A stretch of DNA of 64,000 bases from NCBI GenBank assembly GCA_027623325.1, contig JAQBXY010000010.1:1-64000 (forward strand). Direction: 5' to 3'. Positions within the stretch are counted from its first letter, which is position 1; each line of letters opens with the position of its first letter. The notes beneath the pieces were generated by a model. The model was not told the origin of the DNA and searched no databases. It saw only the letters and a list, made by a program, of their open reading frames with translations. A program made the translations under genes and the position numbers. The DNA is from Gemmatimonadota bacterium (GTDB lineage: Bacteria; Gemmatimonadota; Gemmatimonadetes; Longimicrobiales; Gaopeijiaceae). Shown here piece after piece: positions 33,965-42,337 of the stretch.

Positions 33965-36472
33965 CTACTTCTTCTTCGGCGCTGCCTTTCTTCTTGCCGC
34001 GGGCGACTCCTTCTTCGCTTCATCCGCAGGTGCGTCCGTCTTCGGCGCGGGCTGCCCGGCCGCCATGACACGATCCCGCCCACTCTCCTTCGCCTCGTAG
34101 AGCGCTACGTCAGCGGCCGCGATGAGGTCCTTGGCAGAAGCACCATGGGTCGGGTACTCCGAAGCGCCGATGCTCACCGTTACCTGACGGCCGTCGAAGA
34201 CCTCCTTCGCCAGCCTCGTGCGAATCCGTTCCGCTGCGTCGACCGCGCCCTGTAGATCACAGTCGGGAAGAAGAACGATGAACTCTTCGCCACCGTATCG
34301 GGCCGGGATATCGGGTTCACGCGTCGCCTCTCGCACGACCCGACCCATACCCATCAGCACCTGATCGCCGGCCGGATGACCGAAGGAGTCGTTGTACTGT
34401 TTGAAGCGATCGACGTCCATCATGAGTACGGCGAACTTCCGCTCGTGGCGGGATGCGCGATGGATCTCCTTGTCGAACTCCTGCATCACGTACCGACGAT
34501 TGAAGAGGGACGTAAGCGCGTCGGTCATCGAGATCCGTTCGAGCTCCACATTCTGCTCCCGGAGAATCGAGCTAGCCTCATCGATGACGATCACCGGTAC
34601 GTTGCCGACCCGGTCTTCCTCGGTGAACACCCGGCCCTCGATGACCTCGATGCCCATCACGTCGAAGTAGTCCGCGCTCACGATGTCGTACTGCGCGAAG
34701 CGCTGTTCATCCGTCGGCTCGATTCGAAACCCCCAGGGCATGTTCACCCCGGCCATCGGCGGACTCGTCGCGATCGCGACATCGAGCCCTCGGGCCTGGA
34801 GATTCTGTAGGAGGACTCGCCAGTAGATGGCCCGACTTTCAGGCGTCGGGTACCGCTCACCCCTAGCCATGATCTCGGCAGATGCCACCCCTTGAGCCTC
34901 GAATCCGAGGTCGACGCCTTGAAGCGTCACCACGTGTCGGATCACCCCCGCCCCGGTGGTGGCGAGCAGCGTGGTGAGCGCGACCTGACTGGCGACGAGG
35001 GCGCTTCGACCGGCCAGGCCGGTTCCAATGCCCGTGGCGCTGCGACCGATGGCGGGCGCCACCCCCCGCGACAACAGGTAGCCGAGAAGCCCAACCAGCC
35101 AGCCCGACAGAAGCGCCAAGGCCAGAATTGCTCCGCCAACACCGGCGCTGAGGCGCACATCTCCGGCCCGCGGCACGTCGGAGGGCACGAGCGCCGCGAG
35201 CGGGATGAGGAGCCCGTAGGCGACGAGTAGCGCGAACCCTCCCGCCATCGCTCCGACGAGAACCGCTTCAACGAGACTGCCGCGCATGAGCCTTCGTTCC
35301 GATGCGCCCAAGGCGAGACGAATCCCTCGATCATGGCGCCCATCTACCGTCCTCGCTGCTACGAGGCCCGCGACGTTCACGACTGCAAGCAGAAGAAAGA
35401 CGCAGCCGGCGGCGAGCAGGAGGCCCATGACACCGCGATAGGGGCGCATGAGTTCTTCGGTGAGGCTCACCGCTTCTCCACCCCACCCACGGTGATGGGC
35501 AAAGCGTTCCCCGAAGGAGAGGACGACCCGGTTCATCTCCGCCGTCGCATCGTCCACCGAGTGTGTAGGAGCGACGCGAGCGACCACATCGATATACCTC
35601 GCTCCCCGCATGCCCAGCACGAGTTGGTCCGGGCCGAAGGACATGCGCACGATCAGCTCTGCGTCGTCAGGATATCCGGACGGAAGTCGCACGACGCCCA
35701 CGATCCGGTGCGACTCACCGGAGAGCATGAGTGATCCGGATCCGACGACGCCGGGATCGGCTCCGAACACTCGTCGCCAGAAGGCCTCCGAGAGCACCAC
35801 CTCCGGAGCATCTTCATCGAAAGACAGGGCGCGCCCAAAAAGGGGGGCGATCCCGAGGATTTCAAACAGCTCCGGTGAGACGACGAGAGCGGTGATCCGT
35901 GATGTTCCCTCCTCCCTCCTCCAGTCGAGGACGTTCCGAGATACGCCGGCGACGGCCGAAACGGTGGTCCAGTCGTACGCGCGGAGATCTTCGAGGAAGG
36001 GTGGCGACAATCGCCAGCGGGTGCGCTCTACCTCGGCGCTACCGGCAGCCAGAGGTTCCACTTCGAGGAGCCGAACCACTCGCTCCGGGTCAGGAAACGG
36101 CATCGGCGCCAGCCAAACATGCCAAGCCACGGAAAGTACGGCGGCGGCTGACGCCAGGCCGATCGCGAGCGTACCGGTCACTCCCGCCGTGTAGAGGGGC
36201 TTTCGTCTCAAGACGCGGAGGCTCTGGCGGATGTCGCCGATCAGCCCCTGCCACGAACGACGATTGAGCAGGTCGAGATCGGGCACCGCTGCCGCGGAGA
36301 TCGCGCGGACAGCTTGCGACCAGTACCAACGCCGAGCGGCTCCGGCGCCGGACTCCTCCGCGATCGCCAAGAACCGTTCACCGAGGTCCTCACAAATGAA
36401 CGGACGATCCTCGCGCGCTGAAAAGAGTCGCACCAACGCCCTGGCGAGCTGCGGCACCTCGGGCTTCATCAC
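33965..36472 (-). CDS. Chimeric ADOP permease-GGDEF diguanylate cyclase
   Basis: The 835-residue frame joins two unrelated parts. Residues 1 to about 632 are an ADOP permease: N-terminal helical domain, TM1 (about 96-120), MacB-like periplasmic domain, an FtsX block with three TMs (about 355-475), TM5 (about 500-520) and the start of the second MacB domain, ending VPVIVIDEA. Residues from about 634 are a diguanylate cyclase: a linker SSILREQNVELERIS, MTDALTSLFNRRYVMQEF, GGEEF at 727-731 and an I-site RxxD at 718-721, then a Lys/Ala-rich tail. The last part of MacB domain 2 and the final three TMs are missing. Five TMs predict a periplasmic GGDEF domain, where there is no GTP. The start overlaps the PadR stop (ATGA). 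A real fusion, a decayed locus or an assembly join are all possible. Confidence 0.8.
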   Translation of the reverse strand: MMKPEVPQLARALVRLFSAREDRPFICEDLGERFLAIAEESGAGAARRWYWSQAVRAISAAAVPDLDLLNRRSWQGLIGDIRQSLRVLRRKPLYTAGVTGTLAIGLASAAAVLSVAWHVWLAPMPFPDPERVVRLLEVEPLAAGSAEVERTRWRLSPPFLEDLRAYDWTTVSAVAGVSRNVLDWRREEGTSRITALVVSPELFEILGIAPLFGRALSFDEDAPEVVLSEAFWRRVFGADPGVVGSGSLMLSGESHRIVGVVRLPSGYPDDAELIVRMSFGPDQLVLGMRGARYIDVVARVAPTHSVDDATAEMNRVVLSFGERFAHHRGWGGEAVSLTEELMRPYRGVMGLLLAAGCVFLLLAVVNVAGLVAARTVDGRHDRGIRLALGASERRLMRGSLVEAVLVGAMAGGFALLVAYGLLIPLAALVPSDVPRAGDVRLSAGVGGAILALALLSGWLVGLLGYLLSRGVAPAIGRSATGIGTGLAGRSALVASQVALTTLLATTGAGVIRHVVTLQGVDLGFEAQGVASAEIMARGERYPTPESRAIYWRVLLQNLQARGLDVAIATSPPMAGVNMPWGFRIEPTDEQRFAQYDIVSADYFDVMGIEVIEGRVFTEEDRVGNVPVIVIDEASSILREQNVELERISMTDALTSLFNRRYVMQEFDKEIHRASRHERKFAVLMMDVDRFKQYNDSFGHPAGDQVLMGMGRVVREATREPDIPARYGGEEFIVLLPDCDLQGAVDAAERIRTRLAKEVFDGRQVTVSIGASEYPTHGASAKDLIAAADVALYEAKESGRDRVMAAGQPAPKTDAPADEAKKESPAARRKAAPKKK

Positions 36473-36804
36473 CCGCCCCCCTCGGCAAGGGGGCTACTGA
36501 GCCCCTGCCACAGCCCCTCGAGGAGAGCACGGGAGCGGTCGATCGCGGCCTCCCCCTCTGCCAGCAGTCGATAGTCGCGCGTCGTCCTCCGACCGGGAGC
36601 GTTTCCCGTGCCCACACGCGAGGACACCAGAGCCTTACGCTCCATTCGCTTCAGGGTCACGTATACCGCGGGAATCGATACGTCCCTTCCCGTCGCATCG
36701 AGAATCTCGCGGTGGATCGACGCGCCGTAGGCATCGTCTCCGAGGCGGGCGAGAGCGAGCAAGACAACGAGTTCGAACTCCCCGAGATAGTCACGACCAC
36801 CCAT
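36469..36804 (-). CDS. PadR-family transcriptional regulator (ADOP-associated)
   Basis: The 111-residue regulator starts MGGRDYLGEFELVVLLALARLGDDAYGASIH in family terms (ATG 36804, GGGGG upstream) and carries the recognition segment IPAVYVTLKRMERKALVSSR. ADOP-linked PadR proteins typically begin with this LGEFE block. An upstream in-frame start at 36831 would fall inside the operator and is rejected. The gene overlaps the permease start by four bases (ATGA). A perfect palindrome in its promoter region is the likely operator, so autoregulation is expected. The PadR at 7657-8022 belongs to another subtype. Confidence 0.9.
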   Translation of the reverse strand: MGGRDYLGEFELVVLLALARLGDDAYGASIHREILDATGRDVSIPAVYVTLKRMERKALVSSRVGTGNAPGRRTTRDYRLLAEGEAAIDRSRALLEGLWQGLSSPLAEGGG

Positions 36805-36826
36805 GGATCCCCCGTGAGGCAGCAAC

Positions 36827-36850
36827 AACATTGTTTAGGTAAACAATGTT
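36827..36850 (-). promoter_or_regulatory. Perfect palindromic operator upstream of padR
   Basis: AACATTGTTTA and TAAACAATGTT are exact reverse complements separated by GG, 23 bases ahead of the padR ATG. It lies in an AT-rich patch in an otherwise GC-rich region, where the promoter should be. Eleven-base perfect arms fit a homodimeric PadR regulator. Binding is inferred from position and symmetry. Confidence 0.7.
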
Positions 36851-36893
36851 TATTAACTGGACACCGGAACCGCAACCCCCAGGTACCTCTGCC

Positions 36894-37490
36894 CTAGAGG
36901 TCCACCCAGACGCCGCCCGGCCCCGCGTTCACGATGCGGGTGTCACGTTCCCATGATTCCTGGGTCCAGCACGCGTGTATATGCCCACATACCGCGAGCC
37001 GAGGCTGAGCGCGCTCGATCGTCTCCAGGATCGCCCGACTACCCAAGTGGTGCCCGCCCACCTCGTCGACATGCCCCAGGGGTGGAGCGTGCGTCACCAG
37101 AACCCCACCCGTGGGACACGAATCGAGCAGGGTTCGGGCCCCACCCTCACTGAGGTCGAAGCTCCAGGAGCCGAAGGGTGTCACCGGGACCGCCCCACCG
37201 AGTCCCCAGAATCGGATCCCGTCGAGGTCGCATCCGGTCCCGTGCAGCACGTGTGCGGCCGACCATCCAAGGCACGCCGCGGCAAGCTCCGCGTCGGACT
37301 CGCCGTTCCCGGCAACCAGCACCGTGGGCGCCGTGATGGCCGACAAGATGTCGACCGTCTCCTGAAGCCCCGTTCGCATGACGCCGAGGTCACCCGCGCA
37401 GATGACGACATCCGCATCGACGGATCGCGCGACGAGGCGCTCGGCCGCATCCGCATCGCAGTGGACGTCACTGAACAACAGAAGTCTCAT
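36894..37490 (-). CDS. Calcineurin-like metallophosphoesterase
   Basis: From ATG 37490 the protein has 198 residues, the normal size for a small bacterial metallophosphoesterase. Metal-site motifs appear in order: LLFSDVHCD (DxH), VICAGDLG (GD), VAGNGESD (replacing the usual GNHD), VLVTHAPPLGHVDE and CGHIHACWTQ (GHxH). The Gly in place of the His of GNHD is a notable change that may alter catalysis. Substrates of this group range from cyclic nucleotides to Nudix-like products. An extension to 37559 lacks family sequence. It is divergent from the M28 lipoprotein gene. Confidence 0.85.
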   Translation of the reverse strand: MRLLLFSDVHCDADAAERLVARSVDADVVICAGDLGVMRTGLQETVDILSAITAPTVLVAGNGESDAELAAACLGWSAAHVLHGTGCDLDGIRFWGLGGAVPVTPFGSWSFDLSEGGARTLLDSCPTGGVLVTHAPPLGHVDEVGGHHLGSRAILETIERAQPRLAVCGHIHACWTQESWERDTRIVNAGPGGVWVDL

Positions 37491-37601
37491 GCCGCGCAAT
37501 CTAGCAGCCCGTTGCAGAAACAAGTGAGGCTCATTGCCCCGTTCCGGTCGAATCGACATGCTGAATCCGCCGCGTCGCCGACCCGTTCAGGAGCACCACC
37601 C

Positions 37602-39290
37602 ATGAAGAGCATCCGCCCATCTCTACTCCAGCTGGTTATCCTGGCACTTCCGGGACTCACGCTGGGCTGCGGCGGGAGTGCAGACGAGGTCCCCGGTCCC
37701 GTGCTCCTCGACACACCCGAGGTTCAGGCGGCGCTAGATGCCATTCGCCCTGAGGCGATCGAGCACCATATCGGCGTGCTCGCGCACGACTCTCTCCAGG
37801 GTCGTGCCCCCGGCACCGCGGGCTTCGAAGGTGCGATCCGATACGCCGAAGCCACACTGGAGGCGATGGGGCTGGAGCCCGCTGGCCATCGGGGCACGTT
37901 TCGGCAGCCCGTTCCCCTCCGCCAGAGCACGGTCAACGAGGGATCGAGCGGCATGCGGATCACTTCTGCGTCGGGGACGAGAAGGCTCCGCTACGACACC
38001 GACTTCTATCTGAGCCCCGATCAACTCCGCGAGTCGGTCGCGATCGCAGATGCGCCGGTTGCCTTCATAGGGTACGGAGTCAGCGCTCCTGCCCTCGGAT
38101 ACGACGACTATGCCGACATCGACGTCACCGGCAAGGTCGTCGCTTTCCTCAGCGGGGCCCCTTCCGTATTTCCGAGCAACGAGCGCGCCTACTACTCGTC
38201 CGGTGCCACGAAGCAGGCCGAAGCCATCGCACGAGGCGCGGTAGGGATTCTCACGTTCTGGGATCCAGCGGATGTACGATTCCGCTGGGACGTGAACGCG
38301 GCGCGCGCGAAGCGGGGCAGTTTCGCCTGGGTCGACAGACTCGGAAACCCGAATCGGGCGTCCGAAGAGATTCTGGGGTCGGCCTCACTCAACCATTCCG
38401 CGGCCGCAGCGCTCTTCGCCGGAGCACCGGTCTCGATCGAGGCAGCGGTAGCCGCCGCGGCCGCGAGCACACCTCAGGCATACGACCTCGCCACGCGAGT
38501 CTCGATGGATACGCGCACCACCCACGTGAAGGTCGAGAGCTGGAATATCCTCGCACGCCTGGAAGGCAGTGATCCCGAGCTGCGCAACGAGTACGTCACC
38601 TACGTTGGCCACATCGACCACTTCGGCGTGGGTGTCGAAGTGAACGGCGACGACATCTACAACGGGGCGCACGACAACGCTTCGGGCACGTCGATCGTTT
38701 TTGAGATCGCTCGCGCCTACGCCAGTCTGCCCACCCCTCCCCGTCGCTCCATCCTGTTCATGATCGTCACGGCCGAGGAGTGGGGCCTGCTCGGCTCCGA
38801 CTATTTCGTCCAGAATCCGACGGTTCCGCAGTGGAACCTCGTTGCCAACTTCTCGCTCGACATGCCGTTCCTGTTCCACCCGCTCCGCGATGTCGTGCCG
38901 TACGGCTCCGAACATTCGAGCTTGGGTGGATCGGTGGCAGCCGCCGCGGAGCACATGGGCATCGGTATCGGTCCCGACCCCATTCCGGAGCAGGTCCTGT
39001 TCATCCGAAGTGATCACTTCAGCTTCATACGACAGGGGATCCCAGCACTCTTCATCAAGAGCGGCTTCGAGACGGGGGATCCGGCCCTGGATGGCAGCGC
39101 GATGAATGCGGCGTACCGTTCCAACGTCTACCACACGCCGTTCGACGAGGTCGGCCAGGCGTTCGACTTCGGAGCCGGTGCCGATCACGCGCGCCTCAAC
39201 TTCCTGACGGGGTACATCGTGGCGCAGGAGACCGCACGTCCCACCTGGAACGCAGGCGACTTCTTCGGCGGCCTGTTCGGGCGGCGTTGA
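37602..39290 (+). CDS. M28 metallopeptidase lipoprotein with PA domain
   Basis: The ATG at 37602 follows AGGAG by eight bases. The 562-residue product has a lipobox (LVILALPGLTLGCGGS, Cys23), a PA-type domain (about residues 140-300, with FIGYGVSAPALGYDDYADI) and the M28 catalytic core. Zinc and catalytic residues are His337 in YVGHIDHFG, Asp358 in NGAHDNASGTS, Glu392-Glu393 in TAEEWGLLGS, and a late His in SDHFSF. M28 lipoproteins trim peptides at the cell surface or in the periplasm. The frame upstream to 36975 is antisense to the phosphoesterase. A symporter gene follows in the same direction. Confidence 0.93.
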   Translation: MKSIRPSLLQLVILALPGLTLGCGGSADEVPGPVLLDTPEVQAALDAIRPEAIEHHIGVLAHDSLQGRAPGTAGFEGAIRYAEATLEAMGLEPAGHRGTFRQPVPLRQSTVNEGSSGMRITSASGTRRLRYDTDFYLSPDQLRESVAIADAPVAFIGYGVSAPALGYDDYADIDVTGKVVAFLSGAPSVFPSNERAYYSSGATKQAEAIARGAVGILTFWDPADVRFRWDVNAARAKRGSFAWVDRLGNPNRASEEILGSASLNHSAAAALFAGAPVSIEAAVAAAAASTPQAYDLATRVSMDTRTTHVKVESWNILARLEGSDPELRNEYVTYVGHIDHFGVGVEVNGDDIYNGAHDNASGTSIVFEIARAYASLPTPPRRSILFMIVTAEEWGLLGSDYFVQNPTVPQWNLVANFSLDMPFLFHPLRDVVPYGSEHSSLGGSVAAAAEHMGIGIGPDPIPEQVLFIRSDHFSFIRQGIPALFIKSGFETGDPALDGSAMNAAYRSNVYHTPFDEVGQAFDFGAGADHARLNFLTGYIVAQETARPTWNAGDFFGGLFGRR

Positions 39291-39304
39291 GCCGGGTGGT
39301 TTCC

Positions 39305-39391
39305 GTGACCGATTCCCTGGTACTCGCGATCACGACCCGTCGTATCGCTTCCGCGATGGGCTCCTTGATTGGTTGGCTGATCGGCGGGTGA
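39305..39391 (+). CDS. Possible small membrane peptide upstream of the symporter
   Basis: A GTG start (39305) opens a 28-codon frame ending TGA at 39391. Its product has a short charged head (MTDSLVLAITTRRIASA) and a hydrophobic tail (MGSLIGWLIGG). Some SSS-family transporters have tiny partner proteins encoded upstream. Evidence is limited to position, length and composition; the upstream GGGTGG is only a weak binding site. It may be chance. Confidence 0.25.
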   Translation: MTDSLVLAITTRRIASAMGSLIGWLIGG

Positions 39392-39488
39392 ACCACGATG
39401 GGCCGCCGGTGGCGCCGACTCGGCTCCGCTCGCCTGACCGTCCCTCGTCGGCCAGATTGCTGCCCGTCGAACCACATGGAGGCCTCCC

Positions 39489-40874
39489 CTGAACGCAGTA
39501 CTCTTCGGCGTCCTCGGATACGTTTTCGTCCAGTTCGCGATCGGCATCGCGGTGTCGCGGCGGATCAAGACCGAAGACGACTATCTGGTAGCCGGACGTT
39601 CGCTCGGCCCGGTACTCGCGACCTTCACAGTTTTCGCGACGTGGTTCGGAGCGGAAACGTGTATCGGCGCGGCGGGAGCCGTCTATCAGATGGGCCTCTC
39701 GGGCGGAACGGCGGACCCGTTCGGCTACGCGCTCTGCGTGATCATCACTGGGCTGGTGCTCGCGGTGCCGCTCTGGCGTCTGCGTCTGACCACCATCGCC
39801 GATCTGTTCCGGATCCGTTTCGATCCGACGGTAGAACGGGTCGCCGTGCTTCTCATGGTGCCGACTTCGCTCTTTTGGGCGGCCGCTCAGATCCGAGCGT
39901 TCGGCCAGGTCCTCTCGGCGGCATCGGGTCTGGACGTCGCCCTCACAGTCACGATCGCCGCGGGTGTCGTGATCGCCTACACGATGTTCGGTGGCCTGCT
40001 CGCCGATGCCTGGACCGACCTCGTTCAGGGCATCGCGCTCATCGTCGGACTCGCGATCCTGTTCGGCATCGTCGTGCGCACCGAAGGACTCGACATCATT
40101 TCGGCACTCGGTCCGGGTGCGCTCAATCCGCTGGGGTCCGAACCCCGACCCATCCTCGAGATCGTGGAGGAGTGGGCGGTCCCGGTCGTCGGTTCGCTCG
40201 TCGCGGCCGAATTGCTCGCGCGGATCATCGCGACCCGCTCGGAAGCGGTGGCCCGGAATGCCACGGTAGTGGCAGGTGTCGCCTACTTCGGGATCGGACT
40301 CATGCCCGTGATCCTGGGACTCATGGGCGCGGCACTCATGCCCGGGCTCGCTGAGCCGGAGCAGATCCTTCCGCTTCTCGCGGAGCGTTATCTGCCAACG
40401 GGTCTCTACATACTTTTCGCCGGCGCCCTGGTCTCCGCGATCCTGTCCACAGTCGATAGCGCGCTGCTCGCGGCCTCGGCGCTCGTGTCCCACAACATCG
40501 TGGTCCAGATGAAGCCCGGCCTCTCGGATCGCAACAAGGTGCGGGTAGCCCGCGCGGGCGTGGCCATCTTCGGTGTCGCCGCGTATCTGATGGCGGTGCG
40601 GGCCGAGCGCGTCTACGAACTCGTCGAAGAATCCTCCGCCTTCGGCACCGCGGGAATCGTCACGATCGTCATGTTCGGCCTCTTCACGAAGATCGGAGGC
40701 CGAGCGAGCGCACTAGCGGCCCTGATCGCCGGGGTGACCGCGTGGGTCGGAGGAGCCTACATCCTGGATCTCCCCTACCCCTATATCACCTCGATGGTGT
40801 GGGCGATCACTGCCTATCTCGTTGTCGCGGCGGCCGGGTCGGTGCCGGAGCGTGAACTCGTTCCGATCACCTGA
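39489..40874 (+). CDS. Sodium:solute symporter (SSS family), apparent CTG start
   Basis: The protein is a sodium-coupled symporter of the SSS family with many hydrophobic helices and the signature DYLVAGRSLGPVLATFTVFA. ILSTVDSALLAASALVSHNI is the conserved helix 8 region with sodium-ligating residues. The first transmembrane helix (LFGVLGYVFVQFAIGIAVSRRI) lies upstream of the only canonical start in frame (GTG 39552). In-frame CTG at 39489 has a perfect GGAGG six bases upstream and yields 461 residues, while starting at 39552 removes that helix. I favour CTG. Substrates of SSS proteins include sugars, amino acids, nucleosides and vitamins; none can be singled out. Confidence 0.88.
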   Translation: MNAVLFGVLGYVFVQFAIGIAVSRRIKTEDDYLVAGRSLGPVLATFTVFATWFGAETCIGAAGAVYQMGLSGGTADPFGYALCVIITGLVLAVPLWRLRLTTIADLFRIRFDPTVERVAVLLMVPTSLFWAAAQIRAFGQVLSAASGLDVALTVTIAAGVVIAYTMFGGLLADAWTDLVQGIALIVGLAILFGIVVRTEGLDIISALGPGALNPLGSEPRPILEIVEEWAVPVVGSLVAAELLARIIATRSEAVARNATVVAGVAYFGIGLMPVILGLMGAALMPGLAEPEQILPLLAERYLPTGLYILFAGALVSAILSTVDSALLAASALVSHNIVVQMKPGLSDRNKVRVARAGVAIFGVAAYLMAVRAERVYELVEESSAFGTAGIVTIVMFGLFTKIGGRASALAALIAGVTAWVGGAYILDLPYPYITSMVWAITAYLVVAAAGSVPERELVPIT

Positions 40875-40898
40875 CGCCGAGCTCACCAATGACCGACG

Positions 40899-42239
40899 TC
40901 ACCGAATCAGGTAATAGCTCGTCTGCCGGCCATCGATCCAATCCCAGCCACCGTCGAGTAGCGCCGCGTCCTCCTCGAGCGCGAAGCGCACGGACTGCCC
41001 GTCCCATTCCGGAACATCGTAGCGCGCGTTGAGCTCGATGGAGTGCCAGGTGTTGGTGCGGAGCACGTAGTCGCCACGTACCGGGACGCCGCCCTGGTAG
41101 TCGGTCATTCCGATCGGTGGGCCTGCCCCATGGCCATGATATCCGATGGCGTGGCAATAGATCGTGGCGTCGATACCCTCAACCCGGGCCTGGGCAAGCG
41201 CACCGGCCAACGCCTCGTTTCCGGTGGCGCCCGCCGGTCCGTGCATCATCGTGAGTTCCTGGAGACGATTTGCGCGCCGAAGCCCCTCCTTCAATCCCGC
41301 GGGCGCGTCGGTTTCTCCCGGCAGCAGCACATAGGCGTTGTGCTGGGTGTCGGTCGAGTAGCCGAGCCCGATGATGCCGAAGTCGGTGTGCAGCAGGTCG
41401 CCCCGTTCGATCACCGTTCCATGAGGGCCGGCTTCCGGGATACCTCCCCTGCGCTGCACGTTGACGGAAGGGTGAAACCACGCGCCGAGGCCCAGTTCGG
41501 CGACCCGCTGACGCATCCACCAGACCACGTCCTGGTTGGTGGTGACACCCGGCACGACGACCTGATTCGAGAACGCCTCGGCAATCACCTGGTGGGCGAT
41601 CCGCATGACACCCCGGTACTGATCCGTCTCCCGCGGCAGCTTGGATTCGAGCCACCCTACCGCGAGCATCTCAGCCGACTCGAGCCGGCTCGAATACTCG
41701 GGCCCGAGCGCATCGACGAGCCGGAGGTACTCGTTGTGGGTCAGGCCGTCGGCGTGGTTCCACCGATCGGAGACGTTGATGCCGATCCGAGTCGGCTTCC
41801 GGTCTTCGACCAGGCGCCGGAGGCCCACATACTGAGAGTCGTTATGGGTCGGGTAGACATCGTACGCGCCCTGGTAGTCGGCGCGCCCGACGCTGATGTG
41901 TTCGACGCCCCGTCCGGGTCCGAGGTCGTTGAACACCAGGATCGTGCGCCGCCTCGATGAGTAGGTCGTGATCGGTGCCATCGACTGGAACACCGGATCC
42001 GAGTTGTACTCGCGCGTGATCACGAGCCACATGTCGAATCCTTCGCGGCGCATGAGTTCCGGCAGGAGGGTGTCGAAACGATCCGCGATACGCTGCGAGA
42101 CCAGTGGGTCTTCCTGCCGGTGCGTCAGAACCGCGTTGTTCGGCTGCATCTGTTCGGTGCGCGGAAGCTGCGCGACGAGCGGGCTCGCACCGAGCGATAG
42201 GGCGGCGAGGGTCAGGACGGCAGAACGGGCACGGATCAT
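40899..42239 (-). CDS. Exported M24 metallopeptidase (Xaa-Pro aminopeptidase type)
   Basis: The 446-residue protein has a signal peptide (VLTLAALSLGASPLVAQ) and a creatinase/aminopeptidase P fold. The two-metal site is complete: Asp286 in LLHTDFGI, Asp297 in YSTDTQH, His368 in AIGYHGHGAGP, Glu402 in SIELNA and Glu422 or Glu423 in FALEEDAAL. Family members remove N-terminal residues preceding proline. Export places it with the other secreted peptidases in the window. It is convergent with the symporter gene, 25 bases apart. Confidence 0.92.
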   Translation of the reverse strand: MIRARSAVLTLAALSLGASPLVAQLPRTEQMQPNNAVLTHRQEDPLVSQRIADRFDTLLPELMRREGFDMWLVITREYNSDPVFQSMAPITTYSSRRRTILVFNDLGPGRGVEHISVGRADYQGAYDVYPTHNDSQYVGLRRLVEDRKPTRIGINVSDRWNHADGLTHNEYLRLVDALGPEYSSRLESAEMLAVGWLESKLPRETDQYRGVMRIAHQVIAEAFSNQVVVPGVTTNQDVVWWMRQRVAELGLGAWFHPSVNVQRRGGIPEAGPHGTVIERGDLLHTDFGIIGLGYSTDTQHNAYVLLPGETDAPAGLKEGLRRANRLQELTMMHGPAGATGNEALAGALAQARVEGIDATIYCHAIGYHGHGAGPPIGMTDYQGGVPVRGDYVLRTNTWHSIELNARYDVPEWDGQSVRFALEEDAALLDGGWDWIDGRQTSYYLIR

Positions 42240-42337
42240 GGATGTACTCCGGGACGATTGCGACGGTGCATCCCTCCAATCGGGGCCCGGGAGTCGGGAG
42301 GCGCAAGACGCCCGAGCGTCCGGCGCGGAAGCCCACC

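Noticed and set aside
39330-40493. 387-codon minus-strand frame
   Set aside because: Antisense to the symporter gene; very Arg/Glu/Asp-rich, without domains.
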